DNA of 64,000 nt from Paenibacillus sp. 453mf (GTDB lineage Bacteria > Bacillota > Bacilli > Paenibacillales > Paenibacillaceae), in assembly GCF_900116105.1 (NCBI RefSeq), contig NZ_FPAC01000006.1, positions 124,001 through 188,000 on the forward strand, written 5' to 3'. Both the position numbers and the translations under genes were made by a program. The notes under the pieces are model-generated. The model was not told the DNA's origin and made no database searches. It worked only from the letters and a program-made list of their open reading frames with translations. Shown here piece by piece: positions 25,991-34,987 of this stretch (position 1 is its first letter; every line of letters begins with the position of its first letter).

Positions 25991-26188
25991 TTGAGTTTCC
26001 TCCTTTAAATTACAAAAAATAGCCTGTATTATTATGCTACCCATTTGTTGTTCTTCATGGTCTCCTTATGGAACCATAAGGATTCAACAAATACTTTAAG
26101 TTCCTTGGGTAAATCGCGTAACAATTATCTGTCAAATCCAACCTCGGTTTGCTCTCTTCATACCAATAGCCTTCCAGGGAGGTGCGGA

Positions 26189-27661
26189 TTAAACTCCCCC
26201 CCTAGTTTCCCACCATTTAAAACCATCCTCCTCCAATAATTGCGAAGCAGCTTGTGGCCCCATCGAACCGGCTTGATATAGGTGGAGTGGAAGGGCATTT
26301 TCCTCAAACGCCTCTAAAACGGGCTGTACCCATTTCCAAGATAATTCAACTTCGTCCCAATGAGCAAAGAAGGTAGAGTCCCCACGCAGAGCATCGAATA
26401 TTAAGAGTTCATAAGCTTCTGGTATGTCTCTTGTACTTGCTGAGAAGTCAACAATTATCGGCTCCAAATTTCCATTTGTTAAATTTTTGCTATTTAATTG
26501 CATCGACACACCCTCATTTGGACTTACTTTGATAACTAATAGATTGGGTTCTGCAAATTGATTCTCGTTAGTATACACATTTTTCGTTGGATTCTTGAAT
26601 TCAATCACAATCCGCGTCGACTTTTCCTTCATTCTTTTTCCTGTCCGGATATAAAATGGCACCCCATCCCAGAATGAACTATCAATCCATAAACGAGCAG
26701 CCACAAATGTATCGTTTGTGGAAGAAGCATTCACTCCAGGTTCTTCTAAATATCCGACTACAGGTTTACCCTTTATTTCCCCCGGTCCATATTGACCACG
26801 AACAACGTGGATACCTACAGTATCTTTCTGTACAGGCCGAAGAGAGTCCATAACTTTTCTTTTCACTGTACGGATATCGTTCGTGCTCATCTGTTTTGGC
26901 TGATGCATGGCCGTCATCATCAACAGCTGCATCATATGATTTTGGACCATATCACGAATAGCCCCTGCTTTTTCATAATAACTAGCTCTCTCTTCTACAC
27001 CAACCGTTTCACTAGCCGTTATTTGCACATTGGCAATATACCGATTGTTCCATAGTGATTGCAGCACAGGGTTGGCAAATTCTAAAGCTTCAAGGTTTTG
27101 AACCATCGGTTTTCCAAGATAATGGTCAATCCTGAAAATTTCGTCTTCTTCAAAAGCTTTGCTTAGTTTTTCATTTAAATCTTGAGCAGATTTTAAATCA
27201 CGCCCAAATGGTTTTTCGATCATTAATCGTTTCCATCCTTTTGTCGAGCCTAATCCACTCTCCTTGATGTTCAAAGCAATTACATCAAAGAATTCAGGAG
27301 CAACAGAAAGATAAAACATTCGATTCTCTTCAATACTCTGGTCTTTTTCATTTTGTTGAACGACTTCAACTAACTTCTTATACCCTTCAGCATTCGTGAA
27401 ATCTAACTGGCAATAACGAAATGCCTTTACAAACTCTTGTTTTTCGGATTTATCATTTATCAAGTGTCTAGAAAAAGTGTATAGCGAGTCTGTTACATGG
27501 TTTTGAAAATCAACATCAGACATTTCGTCTATTCCTACACCAATGATCAAAAAAGAATCTGGTAATTTTTGATTCAAATATAAATTAAACAAGGCAGGGT
27601 AGATTTTTCGCTTAGCTAAATCCCCAGTTGCCCCAAATAAGACAAACGTCATAGAATCCAC
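26189..27661 (-). CDS. zwf: Glucose-6-phosphate 1-dehydrogenase
   Basis: The 490-residue protein has usual length. The nucleotide site FVLFGATGDLAKRKIYPAL starts at residue 6 and the active-site signature FRIDHYLGKPMVQNL is intact. It oxidises glucose 6-phosphate to 6-phosphogluconolactone with reduction of NAD(P)+. GTG 27661 lies 8 nt behind GGAGG. It is the first gene of the zwf-gnd-orf163-pgi series. No separate lactonase gene is present. Confidence 0.96.
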   Translation of the reverse strand: MDSMTFVLFGATGDLAKRKIYPALFNLYLNQKLPDSFLIIGVGIDEMSDVDFQNHVTDSLYTFSRHLINDKSEKQEFVKAFRYCQLDFTNAEGYKKLVEVVQQNEKDQSIEENRMFYLSVAPEFFDVIALNIKESGLGSTKGWKRLMIEKPFGRDLKSAQDLNEKLSKAFEEDEIFRIDHYLGKPMVQNLEALEFANPVLQSLWNNRYIANVQITASETVGVEERASYYEKAGAIRDMVQNHMMQLLMMTAMHQPKQMSTNDIRTVKRKVMDSLRPVQKDTVGIHVVRGQYGPGEIKGKPVVGYLEEPGVNASSTNDTFVAARLWIDSSFWDGVPFYIRTGKRMKEKSTRIVIEFKNPTKNVYTNENQFAEPNLLVIKVSPNEGVSMQLNSKNLTNGNLEPIIVDFSASTRDIPEAYELLIFDALRGDSTFFAHWDEVELSWKWVQPVLEAFEENALPLHLYQAGSMGPQAASQLLEEDGFKWWETRGGV

Positions 27662-27757
27662 TTTTCATTCCTCCACTTTTTCAAAGCATTTTCAAATAGA
27701 AAAATGTCTGATTTTCTTCGTTTCCCCTACAAAACAACAAGGATTTTCGCTATTGCG

Positions 27758-27922
27758 TTATCCTACTTTTGGATGTAAGTTTCGTTTATTTCTCCCAGCT
27801 TGTCCGGTAATAATGATATCTCTTAATTGAGAATGTCCACATTTTGGACAGGTTTCATTATTTATGGTGATGATTAGACATCTTTCACAAACTTTTCGCT
27901 GCTTAGTTTTGAACCTTTCCAT
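27758..27922 (-). CDS. 54-residue zinc-ribbon protein
   Basis: ATG 27922 follows AAAGGAGAG at good spacing; the upstream extension to 27955 lacks a ribosome site. CERC and CPKC form two Cys pairs 14-15 residues apart, as in a small zinc ribbon. It lies 96 nt before zwf and may be its cotranscribed neighbour. Function unknown. Confidence 0.65.
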   Translation of the reverse strand: MERFKTKQRKVCERCLIITINNETCPKCGHSQLRDIIITGQAGRNKRNLHPKVG

Positions 27923-28396
27923 GCGGATCTCTCCTTTCGTAAAAAGCAACAACATGTATAAATTATTAAATGAAGTTTCACTTCATCTCACCATGCTTGT
28001 AGCAGTATTCCCTTAAGGTTTGGTAGTATTCTTTAAGCTCGCTATTACTTGAGCAAAATCAGTATATTACGTATGTTATACTTTTGAAAGTACGCACTTT
28101 ATTAACATATAGATACATTTGTATAACATAGTGTTAAAAATAATACTATAAACTTGAATCCAATACCAAGAGTGAAAAGCCGAGGACAGCGATTATACAA
28201 GATTCGCTGCCCTTGGCTTTTTAGTAACTGATTCTTTTATTAAATGTTGTGTTTAAATGTTGTGTTTTTTCAACCTTTTAAATACGTAGAGATATAAAAA
28301 AACACGGACAGCATCTTTATTAAGATAGCTAACCGTGGTTTGTTAGTATATGAACTTTTTTACACTTTTTCGAACCCCTAGGAGAAACTCTTTTTT
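27923..28396. other. Intergenic region with two terminators
   Basis: AAAAGCC-CAGCGA (from about 28175) pairs with TCGCTG-GGCTTTTT (to about 28222), a strong bidirectional terminator. A second stem with AACACGG and CCGTG lies at about 28300-28342. AT-rich promoter sequence for the zinc-ribbon gene precedes 27922. No gene seen. Confidence 0.55.
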
Positions 28397-28762
28397 CTAC
28401 TGAATAGACGATTTGTTTTCTGTTTCTTTTTCCAATACATTCTCAATATAATCTTTACCCCGGTCATACATAGCATCCAGAATAGGCATCAGACTTCTTC
28501 CATACTCAGTGAGTGAGTATTCAACTTTTGGTGGAACGACAGGATAGACTTCACGATGAACAATCAAATGGTCTTCAAGTTCGCGCAATTGATTAACAAG
28601 CATTCTTTGAGTGATACCCGGCATGAGGGCCTTTAGTTCACCAAAACGTTTGGTTCCTTCTTTTCCTAGATGCCACAATACCAACATTTTCCATTTTCCA
28701 CCAATAATCGAAAGAGTCAATTCTTTTTCACAATTAAACACTTTTTCCCCAAGATTCGGCAT
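28397..28762 (-). CDS. hxlR: HxlR-type transcriptional activator
   Basis: The 121-residue MarR-like winged-helix protein shows the HxlR signature: CEKELTLSIIGGKWKMLVLWHL with the N-terminal cysteine, RFGELKALMPGITQRMLVNQLREL recognition helix and VEYSLTEYGRSLMPIL wing. In B. subtilis, HxlR senses formaldehyde through that cysteine and activates hxlAB. Here the divergent hxlAB operon and palindromic sites in between repeat that arrangement, so the same control is likely. Confidence 0.95.
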   Translation of the reverse strand: MPNLGEKVFNCEKELTLSIIGGKWKMLVLWHLGKEGTKRFGELKALMPGITQRMLVNQLRELEDHLIVHREVYPVVPPKVEYSLTEYGRSLMPILDAMYDRGKDYIENVLEKETENKSSIQ

Positions 28763-28779
28763 TCATTTCACCTCCAACC

Positions 28780-28895
28780 CTTATTATGTCCAATAGTATA
28801 CTTTTTGTTACTATATGATAAAAAAGTGCATACTTTTAATTTAGTAACATACCCAGTATACTGAGTATCATACCGTTAGTAAATAGCTATCAATT
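28780..28895 (+). promoter_or_regulatory. hxlR-hxlAB control region with palindromic sites
   Basis: GTTACTA (28807-28813) and TAGTAAC (28842-28848) form an inverted pair, TAGTATACTTTTTGTTACTA is a related partial palindrome, and CAGTATACTG lies near 28854. These resemble the paired HxlR sites upstream of hxlA in Bacillus. The exact operator boundaries are inferred. Confidence 0.6.
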
Positions 28896-28965
28896 GGATA
28901 CAATAACACTGTGCAAAAGAAAGCTATACGGCACAATATACTATTATATAAGGAGCGAGTAATAA

Positions 28966-29598
28966 ATGAAATTACAATTAGCATTAGATCTTGTAGATAT
29001 TCCAGGAGCCATTGAATTGGTGAAAGAAGTAGAAAATCATATAGATGTTGTAGAAATCGGCACGCCGGTTGTGATTAATGAAGGCCTTAAAGCAGTAAAG
29101 GAAGTGAAAGCTGCCTTCCCTAACTTAACTGTATTAGCTGACCTTAAAATCATGGATGCAGCTGGATATGAAGTTAGCCAAGCATCTGCAGCAGGCGCTG
29201 ACATCATCACCATTCTTGGTACAGCTGAAGACGAGTCCATTAAAGGTGCTGTAGAAGAAGCAAAAAAACAAGGTAAACAAATCCTTGCTGATATGATCGC
29301 AGTTAAAGACATTGAAGGTCGTGCGAAAGAACTGGATGAACTAGGAGTAGATTATATCTGCGTTCACACAGGTTATGACCTTCAAGCTGTAGGAAAAAAT
29401 TCTTTCGAAGACCTTGCAACCATTAAGAGCGTTGTAAAAAATGCGAAAACTGCTATTGCAGGCGGAATCAAATTAGAAACACTTCCAGATGTGATTAAAG
29501 TACAACCAGATCTTGTCATCGTAGGTGGCGGTATCACAAGCAAAGACGATAAAAAAGCAGTTGCAGCTAAAATGCAAGAATTAATTAAACAAGGTTAA
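28966..29598 (+). CDS. hxlA: 3-hexulose-6-phosphate synthase
   Basis: The 210-residue TIM-barrel enzyme has the expected length and motifs: MKLQLALDLVDIPGAIEL, the DLKIMDAAGYEV active-site strand with Asp-Lys-Asp-like residues, GVDYICVHTGYDLQA and the phosphate site AIAGGIKLETLP / VIVGGGIT. It condenses formaldehyde with ribulose 5-phosphate to hexulose 6-phosphate. It is followed 8 nt later by hxlB, forming the standard operon. Confidence 0.97.
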   Translation: MKLQLALDLVDIPGAIELVKEVENHIDVVEIGTPVVINEGLKAVKEVKAAFPNLTVLADLKIMDAAGYEVSQASAAGADIITILGTAEDESIKGAVEEAKKQGKQILADMIAVKDIEGRAKELDELGVDYICVHTGYDLQAVGKNSFEDLATIKSVVKNAKTAIAGGIKLETLPDVIKVQPDLVIVGGGITSKDDKKAVAAKMQELIKQG

Positions 29599-29606
29599 TT
29601 ATAACT

Positions 29607-30164
29607 ATGAAAACTACTCAATATTTAGCTGAAGTCGTTCAAGAATTAAGTCGGACAGTCGACTTAATCTCTGACGAAGAAGCAGAGAAGTTGGTTAATA
29701 AGATTCTGGAATCCAAAAAAATCTTTGTTGCAGGTGCGGGCAGATCTGGATTTATGGGCAAATCTTTCGTGATGAGAATGATGCACATGGGGATCGATGC
29801 TTATGTAGTCGGTGAAACTGTAACAGCAAATTTAGAAAAAGGTGATTTGTTGATCATCGGTTCAGGTTCAGGTGAAACGAAAACCTTGGTTTCAATCGCT
29901 GAAAAAGCAAAAAGTTTAGGTGGGACGGTCGCAGCTGTAACGATTTCCCCTGACTCCACGATTGGAAAATTAGCTGATATTATCATTAAATTGCCTGGAT
30001 CACCGAAAGATCAATCTGAAAGTGAATATAAGACCATACAACCAATGGGGTCACTTTTTGAGCAAACGATGTTATTATTTTATGATGCATTGATCTTGCG
30101 TTTTATGGAAAAAAAAGGCTTAGACTCTACTAAAATGTACGGCAAACATGCCAATCTCGAATAG
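29607..30164 (+). CDS. hxlB: 6-phospho-3-hexuloisomerase
   Basis: The 185-residue SIS-domain protein contains VAGAGRSGFMGKSFVMRMMHMG and LLIIGSGSGETKTLVSIAEKA, the sugar-phosphate loops of PHI enzymes. It converts hexulose 6-phosphate to fructose 6-phosphate. It follows hxlA in one operon and is ended by a good terminator. Confidence 0.97.
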   Translation: MKTTQYLAEVVQELSRTVDLISDEEAEKLVNKILESKKIFVAGAGRSGFMGKSFVMRMMHMGIDAYVVGETVTANLEKGDLLIIGSGSGETKTLVSIAEKAKSLGGTVAAVTISPDSTIGKLADIIIKLPGSPKDQSESEYKTIQPMGSLFEQTMLLFYDALILRFMEKKGLDSTKMYGKHANLE

Positions 30165-30191
30165 AGTACACTTTAAAAAATATGGAAACAT

Positions 30192-30236
30192 CGTAAAGAC
30201 CGCATTTATTTCTTTTATGAATTGCGGTCTTTACTG
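30192..30236 (+). terminator. Terminator of hxlAB
   Basis: GTAAAGACCGCA pairs with TGCGGTCTTTAC around a T-rich loop about 30 nt behind hxlB. The T-run after the stem is weak. Confidence 0.7.
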
Positions 30237-30522
30237 CATATTACAAATAACACAGTCCATACAGGAAAGAAAAAATAGCCTCTGATTCAGTCCCTTCTAT
30301 GGCCGGATCAGAGATCATTATTGGGTGGGGCACAGCCAAGAATTTAGCCATCACTCACAGTATGAGCCCTATTTGGGTTATCACCAATATTTCACTGGTA
30401 GGCCCCATGTCTATATAAGTTTTTTTATGGGAAAATAAAATCCTATTGGCGATGAAAAACGCTTCATAAGTGTAGTAAACAAAACTCTTCGTTTTATAAA
30501 ACAAAGGAATGAGGTTGAATAA
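30237..30522. other. Intergenic region before the Gfo/Idh gene
   Basis: No ORF. An inverted sequence with CTCTGATTCAG and GGATCAGAG (about 30280-30313) forms a hairpin. The last 40 nt hold the GAGGTTG ribosome site of the next gene. Confidence 0.4.
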
Positions 30523-31509
30523 ATGGTTCGATTCGGCGTAATCGGTACTAATTGGATTACAGAAAGATTACTTGAAGCAGCAAATGATGTAGAAGATTTT
30601 AAACTAACTGCTGTTTATTCTCGCACGATTAGTAGAGCAGAAGAATTTGCAAGTAAATATGGAGTAACAAAAATATTTACAAACCTAAAAGAAATGGCAG
30701 TTAGTCAAGAAATTGACGCGGTGTACATTGCTACTCCCAATTCATATCACGCAGAACAAGCTATTTTATTTTTGCAAAATGGCAAACATGTGTTATGTGA
30801 AAAGCCACTGGCTGTTAATGCAACCGAAGTAGCGAGGATGATTCAAGCCGCAAAAGATCATAACGCCCTATTAATGGAAGCAATGAAATCAACATTACTT
30901 CCAAACTTCAAGGTCATTCAAGATAATTTACATAAAATTGGTCCTATCCGTAGATACTTTGCAAGCTATTGTCAGTATTCATCTCGTTATGATAAATACA
31001 AAGAAGGAATTGTCCTTAATGCCTTCAATCCAGAGTTTGCGAACGGTTCATTAATGGACCTTGGTGTCTATTGTTTGTATCCACTTATTACATTATTTGG
31101 TGAACCAAAAGAAGTGAAGGCAACTGGCATTATGCTTGATTCGGGTGTGGATGGTGAAGGTAGCGTCATCTTAAAATATGATGATAAAGATGCGATTGTG
31201 ATGTATTCCAAAATAACGAACTCTTATTTACCAAGCGAAATTCAAGGCGAAAAAGGAAGTATCATGATTGATAAGATTCATACGGCTGAAAAAGTAGAAA
31301 TTCACTACACTGACGGCACGGTTGAACAATTAACAGTCGACCAATCTCATCCAGCTATGTATTACGAAGTGAAAGAATTTATTGAATTAATCAACCGAGG
31401 AAAAACAGAGTCTGATACTAACTCATATAAAAATTCATACACCACGATACAAGTGTTGGATAAAGTGAGAGATGAAATAGGTCTTGTATATCAAAGTGAT
31501 CATAAGTGA
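30523..31509 (+). CDS. Gfo/Idh/MocA family oxidoreductase
   Basis: The 328-residue protein has the N-terminal Rossmann domain (RFGVIGTNWITERLLEA) and the family motif KHVLCEKPLAVNATEV with the catalytic Lys of EKP, then the C-terminal alpha/beta domain (FANGSLMDLGVYCLYPLITLFG). It is an NAD(P)-dependent sugar or inositol-type dehydrogenase; the substrate is unknown. It follows the hxlAB operon but has its own start region, so participation in formaldehyde metabolism is open. Confidence 0.88.
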   Translation: MVRFGVIGTNWITERLLEAANDVEDFKLTAVYSRTISRAEEFASKYGVTKIFTNLKEMAVSQEIDAVYIATPNSYHAEQAILFLQNGKHVLCEKPLAVNATEVARMIQAAKDHNALLMEAMKSTLLPNFKVIQDNLHKIGPIRRYFASYCQYSSRYDKYKEGIVLNAFNPEFANGSLMDLGVYCLYPLITLFGEPKEVKATGIMLDSGVDGEGSVILKYDDKDAIVMYSKITNSYLPSEIQGEKGSIMIDKIHTAEKVEIHYTDGTVEQLTVDQSHPAMYYEVKEFIELINRGKTESDTNSYKNSYTTIQVLDKVRDEIGLVYQSDHK

Positions 31510-32015
31510 AAAAACACAAAAACCCCTACAGCGACTTGTATTATTCTCTTGAGAAATTACGAATCTGGCCTGTTTGTCGAAGAATAAAAGAAATCGTTTT
31601 AGAACTTACCTAAACTATTTTGCATCCATTCTTTTTTATAAGAGCATTATAGCATTTTCTACCCGGCTAACAAATTTTAAAGGACTTTTGCTTATTATGC
31701 AAAGGTTCAATGCTCATTTTTTAAGATGTGTTTCTTCTTTAATTTGTGATTTAGTTTAAGTATTCCTTAATAGGAGTAGCGACAATGACACTACCCCTAT
31801 TAGGATCCTACCAACAACCGCACTTTTCTGACCCCACCCTACCCTACAGAGTAAAAAGGGTTGTAAATGTAAAAAAAATCCATGCTATGACCCTTTTTTA
31901 CAAGTACCTCGGTCGTACCCCAATTCAAGGAGCTGGACTTTTGGTTAAATATCACAGGATGTTATAATGACGAGACAGAAAATAACCAAGTCTAAAAAGG
32001 TAAGGAGGGACATTA
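31510..32015 (+). promoter_or_regulatory. Intergenic region with LytTR gene promoter
   Basis: Two short ORFs here lack ribosome sites and have poor composition. A TATAAT lies about 50 nt before the LytTR gene, with a TTGGTT 16 nt upstream as possible -35. This stretch marks the right border of the metabolic island; no repeat or attachment site is evident. Confidence 0.45.
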
Positions 32016-32792
32016 GTGGAACAACAAAGATATAAGGTTATCATTGCAGAAGACGATATGCATCAGCTGTCTTTGTTGAAAATGTATGCTATAGAGTTAG
32101 ATTTAGTGATTATATCAACGGTTTCCTCCGGTGTGCGGCTGGTTGATGAAGTTAAATTGCATAGGCCTGATATTGTCCTATTAGATATCGGCCTTAAAAA
32201 GAAAGATGGAATATCCGCATTTAAGGAAATACTTGAGGCCGGCATACGTCCTCAAATAATTTTTGTTACTGGTTCGTTAAACCCTCAACATATACTTACC
32301 GGTTACGAATTTGAATCAGTGGATTACCTCACGAAGCCGATTAGGAAAGACCGATTTAAAAGAGCAATTATTAAAGCTAAGGAAGTAATTCATTCTCGAA
32401 AGCTCTTAAATGCGGTTGTTGAACTAGAGAACACGAATTGGATTATATTAAAGGCGAATTATCGCGATCATGAAATTGCGGAAAATCAGATTGTTTTTGT
32501 GGAGAAGGATAAGATGGCCCGGAACAGATGCATAGTTAACCTGAAGAGTGGAGAGCAGCTAGAAACAACCACTCAACTTAAAGAAATTAAGGAGATGTGC
32601 TCGAATCTTACTTACTCTCACAGGAGTTACTTGGTTAATCCACTTTACATCACATCAATCCAACCGGATGGGTTGCTTCAAAAGAGTTATATTATCTCTT
32701 TGGAACATACCAACAAAAAAGTTCCCCTGACTAAGAAGAATTATCTCGAAGCAAGTCATGTCTTTTCAAAAATCCGGACGCAGCATACCTAA
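32016..32792 (+). CDS. LytTR family response regulator
   Basis: The 258-residue protein has a receiver domain (about 6-125: acidic pair AEDD, phosphoacceptor Asp in DIVLLDIG, switch Thr in IIFVTGS, Lys in YLTKPIRKDRF) and a LytTR DNA-binding domain (about 155-252) with LTYSHRSYLVNPLYI. GTG 32016 follows AAGGAGG. No histidine kinase gene is nearby, so it is an orphan and may be driven by a chromosomal kinase. The 3' end overlaps a converging gene by 4 nt. Confidence 0.92.
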   Translation: MEQQRYKVIIAEDDMHQLSLLKMYAIELDLVIISTVSSGVRLVDEVKLHRPDIVLLDIGLKKKDGISAFKEILEAGIRPQIIFVTGSLNPQHILTGYEFESVDYLTKPIRKDRFKRAIIKAKEVIHSRKLLNAVVELENTNWIILKANYRDHEIAENQIVFVEKDKMARNRCIVNLKSGEQLETTTQLKEIKEMCSNLTYSHRSYLVNPLYITSIQPDGLLQKSYIISLEHTNKKVPLTKKNYLEASHVFSKIRTQHT

Positions 32793-33199
32793 CGACGACG
32801 ATGATTTACTTGTTGTCTAAACTTCATTTTTGCTTTGAAATTTCCTTTATTATTCATTTCATATGTAATGATGATGCTTCCATAGTCAATTGGTGTGAAT
32901 GACGTAATTTGCTCTTCAATCATCATTAGAAAAGTAATTAAGTGGCTTCGCTTCATTCCACAACCGTGGGGTTGTTGGATTGGTGTTCCTAGCATTACTT
33001 CAATTTCGTGATAGTGGATGGCGAGTTCTCCATCCCTAACGAAAAATTCCATGGTTCCCTCCCGCTCCTTTGAAAGAAGGTTTGGAAAATAGTCCGAAAT
33101 GATGCAGAGCTTTATTTGATCATATAAGTTCACATTATTTCTAGGAACGAAACCGTCGTTACCACCGTTTTCGTCATTTGCGTTTTTTGTTGTATCCAT
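32789..33199 (-). CDS. Hypothetical 136-residue protein
   Basis: AAAGGTG precedes ATG 33199 by about 10 nt. The soluble protein starts with a polar, Asn-rich tail and has a centre LCIISDYFPNLLSKEREGTMEFFVRDGELAIHY. Its end is very basic (RQQVNHRRR). No family is recognised. It converges on the LytTR gene with a 4-nt overlap. Confidence 0.6.
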   Translation of the reverse strand: MDTTKNANDENGGNDGFVPRNNVNLYDQIKLCIISDYFPNLLSKEREGTMEFFVRDGELAIHYHEIEVMLGTPIQQPHGCGMKRSHLITFLMMIEEQITSFTPIDYGSIIITYEMNNKGNFKAKMKFRQQVNHRRR

Positions 33200-33884
33200 G
33201 GAACTAACACCTTTCGTTCAGTTAATCCTAAAGAACTAACCGTATTTATTTTATATGCGACAAATATACCAGTATATTGAACCCTCTGAAAGAGGATTTG
33301 ATTGAAATGGTTGAATTTCTGTCTGAAATGACCAAGATTATCCAATGGATAAATATTCATGTTTTTGGTAAATTGTTTCTGGAGATGGCAGCTATCTTTG
33401 TTGATTTGTTGCAAAATAAGCGATTAATATAGAAACATTGAACCGCGATGTCGAAAGATATATGAAGACAAACGGGAGGGTAGTTACCTCCTTTCGTCTA
33501 TAATTAGAGTAATTGAGAAAATCAAGTTCTAATTATGTGATTCAGACGCATGGCTAACTTTCTGTCCTCAAACAAAACTCTGATATTCGTTATACACCTT
33601 TTACCTTGAACTTTCTCTAGCCAGTAGATTACTTCATAGCGTCACATAGAACTGTCACGGATCTAAATGGGACGATATCATGGAAGTAAGGGCAGGCCTG
33701 CGAGCTTTTTGACACTATCATGCCTTCATCTAGCTTACGTTTACCATCCACCTGTCGCCAGACATCCTCCATTTACAAAATAAAGGAATTCGGTTTAGGG
33801 GATTCCTTATCAGATATACTAATCAGCGGTTTTCGTCCTTTATCTTTGTGGATGTGATAATAGCCAAGCTATCCCCCCTATAAC
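33200..33884. other. Non-coding region behind an orphan leader
   Basis: The minus-strand leader M reads into this region, yet there is no gene with a ribosome binding site for about 680 nt. A hairpin AGAC..GGGAGG/CCTCC..GTCT lies at about 33467-33501, and GGAAT/ATTCC pairs near 33786-33810. The region may contain a decayed gene or a non-coding RNA. Confidence 0.4.
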
Positions 33885-33976
33885 ACAAAAAACGCTTTTC
33901 CAAGTGGGAAAAGCGTTCTTCGCTTATTAAGTATTTGATTACGCTTATTATAGCTTAATACTTGGTATTTCGTAAA
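33884..33976 (-). promoter_or_regulatory. Orphan attenuator leader M
   Basis: Reading the minus strand: TATAAT (33952-33947), 6 nt, AATCAAATAC (33940-33931), P1 AAGCG-AAGAA-CGCTT (33925-33911), 11-bp terminator AACGCTTTTCC/GGAAAAGCGTT (33917-33891) and T6. All leader elements are intact but no credible gene follows directly. Confidence 0.8.
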
Positions 33977-34115
33977 TAATTTGCAATCTAATTTTCAGAA
34001 GTTAAAATTTCTTGAGTTGTCCAAAAAATGCTATCCCTCATTGCTGTATAAATCAAATATATAACTCTTAATCACAATAATCAGCTATTAAAGCACAAGC
34101 CATCCTCTTAAAGTT

Positions 34116-34454
34116 CTAAACTAGACTATGAAAAAAATCAACGAAGTACGGAATAACATTATATCCTATAAGAAGAACAATCAAGGTAGAAAGGAACTTA
34201 GTAAGTTTGCCCTTTTGGGTAGCATCAGTTATAGTGGCCATGCGGAATAAAACAACAATGAAACAACCTATGCTTGCAGTATAAAAAAACACGGGATGAA
34301 AGAAAGCTCCCAGTACATAATCCAATATAGACATTGATTGTATATCGGTCATAGAGACAAAGGTAGGTAATTGTCTTACTTCAAAGGCTTCCATACATAG
34401 TTTAACAAAAAGTATAATACACAACAGCTCAATTACTTTCTTTATATGTTTCAT
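34116..34454 (-). CDS. Small membrane protein, 112 residues
   Basis: TTAGGAGGATAG precedes ATG 34454. Three hydrophobic helices are seen (about residues 7-24, 45-72 and 88-108). No family is recognised. A TAGGAT upstream may be its -10. Confidence 0.65.
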   Translation of the reverse strand: MKHIKKVIELLCIILFVKLCMEAFEVRQLPTFVSMTDIQSMSILDYVLGAFFHPVFFYTASIGCFIVVLFRMATITDATQKGKLTKFLSTLIVLLIGYNVIPYFVDFFHSLV

Positions 34455-34818
34455 GCTGCTATCCTCCTAAATATGTACTGATCCTAATTTATCAATCTTT
34501 AATCGTTTTACACTCCATTCCCGGAATCCACCTAACAATCGTTTAGTGTATTTACGTACTCACCTCCTCTGGTCTGCACTTTTCAGTCGTCGCTAACTCA
34601 ATTATTGGTGTAGAGAACCCAACTCATCATTATTAGCTTAAGATCAATGGATCTATACAACAATTTAATTCGTAACAACACTCACTTCTTTTATGTCGGC
34701 TCTTCACTCATATAATAGGATAGGCGAGAATATTGTAAGGGGGAGTTTGCCATAATTAAGTATAATACTTCTCAAGATATGTGTTAAGTTTACTAGGGGG
34801 ATAATTCTAGAATATAGA
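34455..34818. other. Intergenic region between divergent genes
   Basis: On the minus strand a good ribosome site (GAGGAGGTGAG) near 34560-34570 is followed only by a 3-codon frame. TATAAT-like sequences occur near 34712 and 34761. No gene longer than a few codons is supported. Confidence 0.35.
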
Positions 34819-34920
34819 TTCTCAATCCTTGTGCCTTCTGCTATAATGTAAATTAATTAAATATTTATAAACGTGGAAGCACCACGGTAGGCCAACACAG
34901 CCTACTGTGGTGTTTTTTGG
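34819..34920 (+). promoter_or_regulatory. Attenuator leader K before the HD-GYP gene
   Basis: -35 TTCTCA (34819-34824), 17 nt, -10 TATAAT (34842-34847), 7 nt, AATTAAATAT (34855-34864). P1 is CGTGG-AAGCA-CCACG (34872-34886). The 13-bp terminator CACCACGGTAGGC/GCCTACTGTGGTG (34880-34912) ends in T6. Confidence 0.9.
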
Positions 34921-34987
34921 TTTAAGCACTAGTTTTTTACCGCTGTGAGCCGTTTTGTAGTGTGAGAGAATTTCATGAGAGGAGAAA

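Noticed and set aside
31574..31967. Two short plus-strand ORFs before the LytTR gene
   Set aside because: Neither has a ribosome site or a recognisable motif; they look like chance frames.
33130..33414. 94-codon minus-strand ORF behind the orphan leader
   Set aside because: No ribosome binding site, unnatural composition, and it overlaps a better-supported gene start at 33199.
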